NCBI RefSeq assembly: GCF_020911945.1
Contig: NZ_CP087135.1
Coordinates: 62,001 to 126,000, forward strand
Direction: 5' to 3'
From: Flavobacterium galactosidilyticum
GTDB lineage: Bacteria; Bacteroidota; Bacteroidia; Flavobacteriales; Flavobacteriaceae
DNA: 64,000 bases
Shown here: piece after piece, positions 29,082-37,905 of the stretch
Position numbering within the stretch: position 1 is the first letter of the stretch
How the letters are laid out: each line of letters opens with the position of its first letter
Notes under the pieces: model-generated
The model's database searches: none
What the model saw: the letters and a program-made list of their open reading frames with translations, nothing else
What the model was told of the DNA's origin: nothing
Translations under genes and position numbers: made by a program

Positions 29082-29567
29082 ATGACACTCATTTCCACAG
29101 ATAACACGAAAAACCAAGAAATTGTAAAAAATGTTTTTACAATGTATCTTGAAAATAAAGGACATAGAAAAACTCCTGAACGCTACGCTATACTTCAGGA
29201 AATTTACGATAGTGAAGAGCATTTTGATGTAGAAAATTTATACATCAAGATGAAAAACAAAAACTATCGTGTAAGTAGAGCAACGCTTTACAACACCATC
29301 GAACTATTGCTTGACTGTGCTTTAGTGAGAAAGCACCAATTTGGACAAAATCAAGCGCATTACGAAAAATCCTATTTTGACAAACAGCACGATCATATTA
29401 TTATGACTGATACTGGTGAAGTAATAGAGTTTTGTGATCCAAGAATACAAACCATAAAGAAAACAATTGAAGAGATTTTTGACATAGAAATCACGAATCA
29501 TTCCTTGTATTTGTATGGTGTAAAAAAACAAAAAAAGGACGTGGGACAAGATAGTTCCGAAATATAA
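29082..29567 (+). CDS. Fur-family metal-responsive regulator
   Basis: This 161-residue protein has the Fur winged helix ([14 protein letters not shown], then [15 protein letters not shown] as recognition helix) and dimerisation domain with metal ligands in [16 protein letters not shown] and VIEFCDP. The usual CxxC structural zinc pairs are absent (a single Cys near FCDP). It could be a Fur, Zur or PerR type; the ligand set does not decide. It is 25 bases upstream of purA and probably co-transcribed. Confidence 0.88.
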   Translation: MTLISTDNTKNQEIVKNVFTMYLENKGHRKTPERYAILQEIYDSEEHFDVENLYIKMKNKNYRVSRATLYNTIELLLDCALVRKHQFGQNQAHYEKSYFDKQHDHIIMTDTGEVIEFCDPRIQTIKKTIEEIFDIEITNHSLYLYGVKKQKKDVGQDSSEI

Positions 29568-29592
29568 AAATTAACTACAAATAACACACAGA

Positions 29593-30864
29593 ATGACCGT
29601 AGATTTATTACTAGGATTACAATGGGGAGATGAAGGAAAAGGAAAAATTGTTGATGTTCTTACTTCAAAATACGACATCATTGCTCGTTTTCAAGGAGGA
29701 CCAAATGCAGGACATACTCTAGAATTTGACGGTATAAAACACGTACTTAGAACCATTCCTTCGGGGATTTTTCACGGTAACAACATGAACATTATTGGTA
29801 ATGGAGTTGTTATAGACCCAGTAGTTTTTAAAAGTGAAATTGACGGTTTAGCTAAATTCAACTTGGATTTAAAGTCAAAATTAATCATTTCAAGAAAAGC
29901 ACATTTAATTTTACCAACTCACCGATTACTAGATGCAGCTTCAGAAGCATCTAAAGGCAAAGCAAAAATTGGATCTACTCTAAAAGGAATTGGACCAACA
30001 TACATGGACAAAACTGGTAGAAATGGAATCCGTGTTGGAGATATTGAACTAGAAGATTTTGCTGATCGTTATAGAGCTTTGGCTGACAAGCACGAGGCAA
30101 TGATTGCATTCTATGATGTGGATATCCAATACAACTTAGTAGAATTAGAAAAAGAATTCTTTGAAGCAATTGAAGATTTAAAGAAATTAGATTTTATTGA
30201 TAGCGAAGAATATTTACACCAAGCTCAGAAAGCTGGTAAATCAATATTGTGCGAAGGCGCTCAAGGTTCATTATTAGATGTAGACTTTGGAACCTATCCT
30301 TTCGTAACTTCTTCTAATACTACCGCAGCTGGTGCTTGTACTGGTTTAGGGATTGCTCCAAATAAAATTAAAGAAGTATATGGAATTTTCAAAGCTTACG
30401 TAACTCGCGTAGGTAGCGGACCGTTCCCAACAGAGCTTTTTGATGAAGACGGTGCTTCTATGGCACGTGTAGGAAACGAATTTGGATCTGTAACAGGAAG
30501 ACAAAGACGTTGCGGTTGGTTAGACTTAGTTGCCCTTAAATATGCGGTACAAGTAAATGGTGTAACGCAATTGATGATGATGAAGGGCGATGTTCTTTCA
30601 GGATTTGAAACATTAAAAGTATGTACGGATTACAACTATAAAGGAGAGAAAATTACTCATTTCCCTTATAATATTGAACCAGAAAACGTAACTCCGGTTT
30701 ATAAAGAATTCAAAGGTTGGAAAGCTGATTTAACAGGCATGACCACTTATGATGAATTACCAGCTGAATTGAAAGCATATATTGATTTCATTGAAAAAGA
30801 AGTGGAAGTACCCATCAAAATTGTTTCTGTTGGACCAGACAGAAAGCAAACGATTTTAAAATAA
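29593..30864 (+). CDS. purA: Adenylosuccinate synthetase
   Basis: This 423-residue enzyme couples GTP hydrolysis to IMP and aspartate in the first AMP-specific step. It shows the N-terminal P-loop LQWGDEGKGKIVD, QGGPNAGHTL, KGIGPTYMDKTGRNGIRVGD, a catalytic-loop EGAQGSLLDVDFGTYPFVTSSN and VTGRQRRCGWLD. Length and motifs are complete. It is followed closely by a hairpin terminator. (p)ppGpp made by the neighbouring RelA/SpoT enzyme is a known inhibitor of PurA in other bacteria. Confidence 0.96.
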   Translation: MTVDLLLGLQWGDEGKGKIVDVLTSKYDIIARFQGGPNAGHTLEFDGIKHVLRTIPSGIFHGNNMNIIGNGVVIDPVVFKSEIDGLAKFNLDLKSKLIISRKAHLILPTHRLLDAASEASKGKAKIGSTLKGIGPTYMDKTGRNGIRVGDIELEDFADRYRALADKHEAMIAFYDVDIQYNLVELEKEFFEAIEDLKKLDFIDSEEYLHQAQKAGKSILCEGAQGSLLDVDFGTYPFVTSSNTTAAGACTGLGIAPNKIKEVYGIFKAYVTRVGSGPFPTELFDEDGASMARVGNEFGSVTGRQRRCGWLDLVALKYAVQVNGVTQLMMMKGDVLSGFETLKVCTDYNYKGEKITHFPYNIEPENVTPVYKEFKGWKADLTGMTTYDELPAELKAYIDFIEKEVEVPIKIVSVGPDRKQTILK

Positions 30865-30871
30865 AAGCACC

Positions 30872-30904
30872 AAACGCCTTGAAACTTTCGAGGCGTTTTT
30901 TTTG
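30872..30904 (+). terminator. Intrinsic terminator after purA
   Basis: The stem aaacgcct / aggcgttt with an 11-base loop is followed by a T run, just after the purA stop and before the convergent ligase-like gene. Confidence 0.85.
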
Positions 30905-30908
30905 GATT

Positions 30909-32645
30909 TTATTTTTCCAATGTTTGTATTTCTATCAAACGTCTTTTAGTTTCAATTTTTATATTTTCAACTGTTTTGGAAGGAATTTTAACCTTCAAAT
31001 TTAGTATTGAATTTCCCCAATATAATGCTTTGTTCCACTGTTTTGCTTCGTAATAAAACTGAAACAATACTTGCCTATTTCCAAATAATTTCGGATCTAA
31101 ATAAACTACTTGAATAAATTGTTTCTCAGCTTCTGAAAATTGTTTCTTTTCTAAAAGCAAGTTTCCCATCAATAAAGCACATTTATCATCGTAACGATAT
31201 TTCATTGTTTCATTTAGAACTATTATTGCCGAATCCAGTTGATTAACTTTAGTCAGTTCATCCGCATAATTATACATTAAATCTCCATCTTTAATAAAAT
31301 CATTATACAATTCGCAATAGTTATTTATTGCTTTTTTTCTGAATCCGGTATTTGACAACAAAACCGTTTCATTAGCCTTTTGGTAAAAAAGAAAAGATTG
31401 ATAACCAAAAAACAAAAGACAAATTGATGTTACTAAAAGTGTTATTTTACCAATGACTTGATATTTATTCTCATTCAAAAATTGTTGCTTTGAAGATTCC
31501 TTTTGGTGATAACTAGCTATAACTGCAATACACAATACAAAATGAATTAAAATTCCAATCATCTGAAATGGAAAGGAGAAAAAAGAACTCACAACTATAC
31601 AAACAATACTTAAATAAGCACCAAATAAAATTGGTTTATCAATCAATGATAAGTAATCACGCCTTAAACATCTAAAAAAATAAATTGTTCCAACAATTAA
31701 AATCGCAAGTCCCAATAATCCAATTTCTATAACCAATTGCAAAGGATCATTATACATATAAATTGTATTTCCTGCTAATAAAGCTTCATCATTACTAATT
31801 GATTTTTTTGAAAAATAAACAGCTTGAAATAAGTTATATTGAGCTCTAAAATTCCCATAACCTATACCCAAAAATAATTCTTTAGGTTCTAATTGCGTAT
31901 AAACCACTTTGTAAATAAGCAATCGTCCATTTGAAGAATCTGATTTAACATTTATCAATGCGAGCATTAAACAAGAAATAGTCGCTCCAATAATTAAAAT
32001 ACTGATTTTTGATTTTAAAAAATGGTAATTCAAAAAGAGTAAACCAACTGTAAATCCTAAAATTCCAGCTCTTCCTTTAGTATAAAACAAAATGAAGTAA
32101 CAAAAAATAATAAAAATATACGGAAAAATTTTATTACTGTTTTTCTCTTTGTAAAACCGCTTAAGAGTAGGAATTATAAACAACAACTGTCCAGCCAATA
32201 ATATTGAAAAAACACTTTCGTTGGGATAAAATCTAAAAAATTGAAAGTTTTTAGATGCCAAAACAAGAACATTTTCTATACTAATCATTATACCATAAAC
32301 AACAATTAAACCTTTACTATTTATGATTTTGTTTCCAACTAAAAAACTATAAAACACTTCGTACAAAAGAAATAGAGCCAAAATAAAAATATAAGGGAAT
32401 ATATTTCCTAAACCAAAATAACACTTCAAATCTAGCCAGAACACACCTAATAATGTCAAGACATTAGCAATACTATTTCCAGTAAAATTTTCTCTTTTTA
32501 ATACCATTAACAAACCAGTGAAACCAACAATAAAAACAAATACAGGCTTCATAAACATCCTCGCATCACTATAAAAATGAAAAAATGGAAAAATAATGAT
32601 TAGGCAAAAAAAGAATACATAAAGATTAGTACAGAAATTTTTCAT
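30909..32645 (-). CDS. O-antigen ligase/polymerase-like membrane protein with C-terminal TPRs
   Basis: This is a 578-residue protein from ATG 32645. Residues 1 to about 430 hold 11-13 membrane helices with the Wzy_C-type periplasmic loop (SSNGRLLIYKVV, ELFLGIGYGNFRAQY). The C-terminal 140 residues are TPR-like (MYNYADELTKVNQLDSAIIV, LLMGNLLLEKKQFSEAEKQF). Family members ligate or polymerise lipid-linked glycans, some onto proteins. It is the last gene on this strand after the metalloenzyme cassettes, 63 bases from the small exported gene. It could belong to the cassette locus or be the missing ligase for the 13-23 kb locus. Confidence 0.8.
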   Translation of the reverse strand: MKNFCTNLYVFFFCLIIIFPFFHFYSDARMFMKPVFVFIVGFTGLLMVLKRENFTGNSIANVLTLLGVFWLDLKCYFGLGNIFPYIFILALFLLYEVFYSFLVGNKIINSKGLIVVYGIMISIENVLVLASKNFQFFRFYPNESVFSILLAGQLLFIIPTLKRFYKEKNSNKIFPYIFIIFCYFILFYTKGRAGILGFTVGLLFLNYHFLKSKISILIIGATISCLMLALINVKSDSSNGRLLIYKVVYTQLEPKELFLGIGYGNFRAQYNLFQAVYFSKKSISNDEALLAGNTIYMYNDPLQLVIEIGLLGLAILIVGTIYFFRCLRRDYLSLIDKPILFGAYLSIVCIVVSSFFSFPFQMIGILIHFVLCIAVIASYHQKESSKQQFLNENKYQVIGKITLLVTSICLLFFGYQSFLFYQKANETVLLSNTGFRKKAINNYCELYNDFIKDGDLMYNYADELTKVNQLDSAIIVLNETMKYRYDDKCALLMGNLLLEKKQFSEAEKQFIQVVYLDPKLFGNRQVLFQFYYEAKQWNKALYWGNSILNLKVKIPSKTVENIKIETKRRLIEIQTLEK

Positions 32646-32708
32646 TGAATTAAAAGAAATAAAAAACTGACACAAAATTGTATCGGTTCAAATTACATTT
32701 TTCCTTTT

Positions 32709-33128
32709 TTACTCCTTAGGCTGATTTATGACTTTTATTCTCACAACAGCAAGATTGCCATATTTTTCAGCATCTTCTTTAGTCCATATCAGCTCATTTC
32801 CTTTAGGTCTTTTTTCCCATTTCCAATCAATTGGTTCTTTTACATAGACATAAAGGGATACACGATCTTCCCAATTGCCTTTATTCGTTCTCTGTTGTTC
32901 ATATGTAATAAATTTAAATCTGAAAAAGTAAGGACTATCAATACTAGTGTCAGCTGTTCTAATTTCAGGCTTAATTTCTTTCAGTAAATCTTTTAGTGGT
33001 TTATTAATAAATTGTTGCTCGTTTGTTTTTAATAAATAGACATCTTTGGTTGTTTGCACCATTTGTGCCTTACAGCTATAGTTCATTAAAAGGAATACTA
33101 TTACTGAAATTTTTAATAAGGTTTTCAT
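32709..33128 (-). CDS. Small exported protein after the JAMM-like cassette (unknown)
   Basis: This 139-residue protein has a hydrophobic N-terminal signal (LLKISVIVFLLMNYS) followed by CKAQ, so it may be a lipoprotein or be cleaved after AQ. The mature part is charged and Trp-containing with no recognised domain (EPIDWKWEKRPKGNELIW near residue 100). It starts 12 bases after the JAMM-like gene. Position and size suggest a partner or protective protein for that enzyme, but no homology supports this. It shares no obvious similarity with the protein at 34140-34583. Confidence 0.6.
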   Translation of the reverse strand: MKTLLKISVIVFLLMNYSCKAQMVQTTKDVYLLKTNEQQFINKPLKDLLKEIKPEIRTADTSIDSPYFFRFKFITYEQQRTNKGNWEDRVSLYVYVKEPIDWKWEKRPKGNELIWTKEDAEKYGNLAVVRIKVINQPKE

Positions 33129-33139
33129 AATTTATTATT

Positions 33140-34110
33140 TTAGTTATTACAAGGTATTAAAGTATATGTTTTGGAACCATCAGGATTTACGGTTTCTTCT
33201 ATTTTAAAAGGCTTAAAGTTTCCGTCACTATCTTGCTTTAGTATCGTTATTCCAGATTCATATTTATCTAATAGGAAAGAAATTGCTCTCATATAATTTT
33301 CAACACTAGAACCTGAACCCATAGAATACCTTAAAGAATAAATTTCATCTAAAATTGCATCAGGAAATTCTGGAGGATAATTCAGTGATATATCTGCAGG
33401 ATAAGCTACCACAAAATTATGAGCTGCTGACAAATCAGTTACCACTATTGCATATGAACCGTCGGGCAAATTCACAAATGAGGTAATATGCTCACTATTT
33501 ATTTCATTTTTTTTAACAGCAGCATATACTATATCATTAGATGATGGTGGTCCATTTGTTGTGTGGTTATGAATATCTGCGAAAGCGCCAGGCCAACTAG
33601 TGTTTGTTGCTACAATATTAGGACTGCCATTATTCATAGGGGCTTGAGTAATATTCCCATGAACATCTCTTCCTAATGTGATACTGTGTTCATTGCCATC
33701 AGCACTGGCTGTCATTATGCTTGTATTAGCTGTTATGTAGCTACTATTTTGAGAAATAGTTGTAGTTGCTGAACCAGTTGAGCAAGGATCGTTTGGCGGT
33801 CAGCTGGTGGGTCAGTTGGTGGATCTCCTCCACCGTCGCTACAGCCCAAACCATAAAATTCACATAGGCAATTAGGGTCAGGATTATTATCACATGGATT
33901 TGTACCATCTGGTGCACATATTTCGTATGGTGCAGACTCCCAAACTAAAACCCAATTATCACATTCTCCTGTATATACCCAGACATCTCCTTGTTGCTCA
34001 ATTTCACATTGTGCTTCCCAATACTGATCTTTAAATGTTTCGCAACTATTGTTTTTTTTTGGGGTTAATGTACTTTTATTAGTTTTTATTTTTACTTTTT
34101 TTAGGCATTT
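33140..34110 (-). pseudogene. Orphan cassette: Cys-rich module plus JAMM-like metalloenzyme domain, truncated and frameshifted
   Basis: The upstream open frame begins after a TAA at 34113-34111 with no start codon and encodes the Cys-rich module (DQYWEAQCEIEQQGDVW, then APDGTNPCDNNPDPNCL) nearly identical to the next gene upstream. At about 33797-33799 one base is missing: adding a C joins it through a Pro-rich linker (DPPTDPPADPPNDPCSTGS) to the second frame, which runs to 33140. That part has FADIHNHTTNGPPSSNDIVY, an HxH...S..D arrangement like JAMM/MPN metallopeptidases (RadC: HNHPSG..PS..D). An ATG at 33715 could yield only the C-terminal domain (191 residues). It could be a silent recombination donor or a remnant. 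Confidence 0.8.
33831..34102 (-). repeat. 272-bp direct repeat, copy A (in the orphan cassette)
   Basis: This segment matches 35317-35588 base for base over most of its length, with scattered substitutions and no visible net indel. It encodes the shared Cys-rich module. Divergence increases toward the upstream (34.0-34.1 kb) end. Confidence 0.9.
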
Positions 34111-34139
34111 TTATGAATCCAATTAATTTTTATTTTTGA

Positions 34140-34583
34140 TTAGGCAGTACCATCAAGGAAAATTCTCCATTTCAAATAATATCCTTCTCGTATTTTATAA
34201 ATCACGTACATATATTGACGATGGTATCTTCCTTTCCTATATTGATCTGGAGTAATGTATTTTATACAATCGATTGACTTCAGTTTTTTAGGACGCTTGT
34301 CAATACATAACATTCTAATGCAGAAATCTTTTACATTTACTGGAACCATTTTTTTTTGAAGTTTTCTTATGCTATCAAAATGGTTTTTTCTCTGTTCTTT
34401 CGTTTCATATCCTTGCAAATAGATACAAAAATCTGCTTTGGTACTATCTTTCGAAAAAAAATATTCTACAAACTTTGTTCCTTTTTCTATATAAATAAAG
34501 GTGGAATCATTTTTATCGTTTTGTGAAAAAGAATAAAAAGATGTCATTAATAACAAAAAAAATGTTAGTTTTAGTTTTGACAT
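34140..34583 (-). CDS. Small secreted protein after the zincin cassette (unknown)
   Basis: This 147-residue protein has a signal peptide (LKLTFFLLLMTSFYSFSQ) and a basic mature chain with three Cys and many Tyr (YRKGRYHRQYMYVIYKIREG near residue 115). No domain was recognised. Its start overlaps the 3' end of the zincin gene by 13 bases, so the two are translationally coupled, as expected for an enzyme-partner or effector-protector pair. That role is inference only. Confidence 0.6.
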   Translation of the reverse strand: MSKLKLTFFLLLMTSFYSFSQNDKNDSTFIYIEKGTKFVEYFFSKDSTKADFCIYLQGYETKEQRKNHFDSIRKLQKKMVPVNVKDFCIRMLCIDKRPKKLKSIDCIKYITPDQYRKGRYHRQYMYVIYKIREGYYLKWRIFLDGTA

Positions 34584-36169
34584 TTTGGCGAATTTTGTAT
34601 ATAGTTATTTAAAGTTTGTATTAAATTAAGGCGCTCCTGCGCACTCAGATTTTTCCAAGCAGTTGTTGAATTAGGTAAAAGACCTGTACTATCAAACGAA
34701 CTTCCCGTACCTTTCAATCCAAACCAAGCAATTGCATTATATACATCATTGGTTTGGGTATTATCGTATTGTTTTAATGCACTTACAATAATACTAATAT
34801 AATGTTGAGCCATTAGTTCGTGCATAGCATTTGAAGGCTCTTGACCAGAAGGTACATTATATTCATATCTCATATAGTAATCATAAAGCCCTGGGAAATT
34901 ATTTCTTAAACTTTCTACATAATCAATTTGTTGCTGTGTAGTCATAATAGTTGGGTCTATATTTCCACTTTCGGCAGCTATCATCATTTTTCTGAACATT
35001 TCAGCATGAATAATTTCATGAATAAAAATATCAGCAACAAATAAAGGAGGAGTTTCTGCCAACTTACCTGCATCAAGTGTAATAGTAATTGATCCATTAT
35101 TAGGCGGTGAAGTTTCACCGTATGTATTTCCAACGAGAGTTCCAATAGCAAAATTCAAATTGGCAACGGAATTATTTCCGTCAAATCTTTTAAGATAATA
35201 ATCAAATCCACTTGCTTGTCCAAGTTTAGAATACACTTCATTCAAACAAGGATTATTTTTCAACGCTTGATCATTAATTATTATAGCAGGTACAACCGGA
35301 CTCCCTCCTCCATCACCACCGTCGCTACAGCCAAAACCATAAAACTCACATAGGCAATTAGGGTCAGGATTATTATCACATGGATTTGTACCATCTGGTG
35401 CACATATTTCGTATGGTGCAGACTCCCAAACTAAAACCCAATTATCACATTCTCCTGTATACACCCAAACATCTCCTTGTTGCTCAATTTCACATTGTGC
35501 TTCCCAATACTGATCGGTAACTGTTTCGCAACCATTGGTTTTGTGGGTTAATGTACTTTTACTAGTTTTTATTTTGACTTTTTTTTTATCCTCTGGTTTG
35601 ATTGTATTAATCGTTTTTCCATTTGATAAAATCTTCATTGATAAAACTTCAGAGTCCCATGTTTTTATAATTACTTTTCCAGAAAAGTCATTCCCTTTCC
35701 GCAAATCTACATCACTTATATCAAAACCTTTACGCTCTAAATAATCATAATCTGGTATATACTGTATTTCACGCAAGTAAATTTTATCCTTCCCCATCTT
35801 AATGAATACCGCTCTAGTCAATGACGCATCTAAAACTCTTTGAGCTTGTGCTGAATTCAATTTTCCAGAGTTAACAAAACTAACTTGTTTTTTTGCTTTT
35901 ATTAATGGAAATTCAATAATCTCAACATATCCTATTTTTCTATAATACTCATTATTCTAATCCGGATATTTTTTATCCTTCCTTTTAACAGATTTATTAT
36001 ATTGATCTGTTTTTTTAAACATAGAATAGTACCACAATTCAGCTTCCTCTGTAGAAAAAGAAGTATCAGTTGGTTGTTCATAAAGATCTTTTTCACAAGA
36101 GGTAAATAGCAGGTTAAGCATTACAATTAAACAAAATAGTTTGAGTAATTTAGGATTTTTTTCTTTCAT
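34571..36169 (-). pseudogene. Lipoprotein with Cys-rich module and HExxH zincin domain, interrupted by an in-frame TAG
   Basis: ATG 36169 starts a lipoprotein signal (KLFCLIVMLNLLFTSC). The same frame meets TAG at 35959-35957 after 70 residues (KRKDKKYPD-stop-NNEYYRKIGY) and then stays open to 34571, for 532 residues if read through. A single TGG-to-TAG change would explain it. The body has an N-terminal region, the Cys-rich module (about 225-310), a Gly linker (SDGGDGGGSP) and a zincin domain with FIHEIIHAEMF and HELMAQHY. The downstream part has only a TTG (35860) as possible start and would lack an export signal. TAG is a normal stop in other genes here, so a nonsense mutation is most likely. 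Confidence 0.8.
35317..35588 (-). repeat. 272-bp direct repeat, copy B (in the zincin gene)
   Basis: This is the counterpart of 33831-34102. The repeat covers the Cys-rich module and stops at the Gly-rich linker, exactly where the two proteins switch to different catalytic domains. Confidence 0.9.
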
Positions 36170-36381
36170 TTTAATAATATATAATTTATAAAATAATTTT
36201 TACCTACTTTAAATTTGCAAAAAAACAACTTAATTATAAGAATTATTTTATTATTTTAACAAAAATTTAACTTAATAGTTAATAAAAATTCTTTAAAATT
36301 AAACAAATGTACATTGCTTTTTAAGATTCTAAAAATCTCATTTCACTGCTTTATACTATCTTTATAGATTAATTCAAACCA

Positions 36382-36963
36382 ATGAAAAACCCAGCTATAA
36401 AAATCCAAAAAACAGAATTACTTTCTGATAATTGGTACCTATTAAATAAAGTAACCTTTGACTATCAGAAAGAAGATGATTCATGGATCACTCATAAACG
36501 AGAAGTCTATGATCGTGGTAACGGCGCTGCAATTTTACTTTATAATACATCTAAAAAGACAGTGATTCTTACGCGTCAATTTCGTTTGCCTAGTTATCTA
36601 AACGGAAACCAAACAGGCATGATGATTGAGGTTTGCGCTGGTTTATTAGACCAAGACAATCCAGAACAATGCATTATCAGGGAAACAGAGGAAGAAACAG
36701 GATACCGGATTTCTAAAGTCGAAAAAATAATGGAAACCTATATGTCTCCTGGCGCCGTAACCGAGATTTTACATTTATTTATTGGAGAATATGATGAAAG
36801 CATGAAAGTTAGTGAAGGTGGCGGATTAGAGCACGAACAAGAAAATATTGAAGTAATGGAAATGTCTTATGATGAAGCTTACTCCATGATTGCATCAGGC
36901 GAAATAAAAGATGCTAAGACTATTTTATTACTGCAACACGCCAAAATAAAAAATCTTGTTTAA
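36382..36963 (+). CDS. nudK: Nudix hydrolase, NudK (GDP-mannose pyrophosphatase)-like
   Basis: This is a 193-residue Nudix protein. The box region GLLDQDNPEQCIIRETEEET continues with GY, matching the REtxEEtG catalytic helix and the longer G-to-E spacing of NudK/ADP-ribose pyrophosphatase types. Upstream RQFRLPSYLNGN and downstream YMSPGAVTEILHLFIGEY also fit NudK. The likely reaction is cleavage of GDP-mannose or related nucleotide sugars. Its stop overlaps the start of the DMT transporter by one base. Confidence 0.85.
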   Translation: MKNPAIKIQKTELLSDNWYLLNKVTFDYQKEDDSWITHKREVYDRGNGAAILLYNTSKKTVILTRQFRLPSYLNGNQTGMMIEVCAGLLDQDNPEQCIIRETEEETGYRISKVEKIMETYMSPGAVTEILHLFIGEYDESMKVSEGGGLEHEQENIEVMEMSYDEAYSMIASGEIKDAKTILLLQHAKIKNLV

Positions 36964-37868
36964 TGAATAATCAGACAAAAGGTGTCTTATTTGCCTTATT
37001 AGCTACTTTTTTATGGTCGGTTAACATGGTAATTGCAAGCGGAGTAAAAGGACATATTCCTCCTGTGGGACTAGCTTTTTGGCGCTGGACAATAGCTTGT
37101 ATTGTGTTAGCTCCATTTGCATTAAAAGAAACTATTGGAACTTTTAAGATTGTTAAAAATCATTTTTGGTTTCTTACAGTAACCGCTATCTTAGGCATAA
37201 CCATTTTCAATACTTTAATTTACTTTGCAGGAAAAACGACGAGTGCTGTCAATTTATCTTTGATTGCAATTTCAATTCCGTTATTCATTATTGCAATTTC
37301 GAGAGTTATGTTTAGAGAGAAAGTTTCAAACCTACGAATCCTGGGAATACTTACCATAATCACAGGCGTTTTTGTCTTGATCACAAAAGGTTCTCTGGAA
37401 GCATTACTCAATATTAACTTTACAATTGGCGATTTATTAATGCTACTCGCCTGTTTCTTCTTTGCGTGCTACACACTTTTAGTTCGCAAGAAACCTCAGG
37501 AAATAGATTCAAAAGTATTTCTGTTCAGTGTATTTGTAATTGGCGCAGTAGTACTTTTACCCTTCTATATATGGGAACATAATTATTATGAAAAAATGAC
37601 ATTCGACTTTAAAACTATACTAATTACCTCGTATGTAGGGATATTTGCCTCCTTGGTCTCCTATTATTTATGGAATGAAGCTATTGCATTAATAGGAACT
37701 TCAAAAACGGCTTTGATTTATTATTTGATTCCAATATTTAGTGGAATTCTAGCATATTTTTTTCTCGATCAAGCGATAGAATTTATTCAAATAATAAGCA
37801 TGGTGATTATCGTTTTAGGATTATTAATCACCAATAGAAATAACTCTGAAAACAAGAAAGCAGCATAA
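36963..37868 (+). CDS. EamA/DMT-superfamily transporter
   Basis: This 301-residue inner-membrane protein has ten predicted helices in two EamA halves (the first starting LFALLATFLWSVNMVIASG, the second around FTIGDLLMLLACFFFACYT). It is an exporter-type permease with unknown substrate. The ATG shares a base with the nudK stop, so it is coupled to it. The stop codon lies inside the upstream flank of a 13-bp hairpin. Confidence 0.88.
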   Translation: MNNQTKGVLFALLATFLWSVNMVIASGVKGHIPPVGLAFWRWTIACIVLAPFALKETIGTFKIVKNHFWFLTVTAILGITIFNTLIYFAGKTTSAVNLSLIAISIPLFIIAISRVMFREKVSNLRILGILTIITGVFVLITKGSLEALLNINFTIGDLLMLLACFFFACYTLLVRKKPQEIDSKVFLFSVFVIGAVVLLPFYIWEHNYYEKMTFDFKTILITSYVGIFASLVSYYLWNEAIALIGTSKTALIYYLIPIFSGILAYFFLDQAIEFIQIISMVIIVLGLLITNRNNSENKKAA

Positions 37869-37888
37869 AAATATACTGCTTTCTTGTT
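37851..37888. terminator. Bidirectional terminator between convergent genes
   Basis: A perfect 13-bp stem (aacaagaaagcag / ctgctttcttgtt) with a 12-base loop begins within the last codons of the DMT gene and ends 18 bases before the peroxiredoxin stop. Confidence 0.75.
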
Positions 37889-37905
37889 ATTATACTTTAC
37901 GAAAA

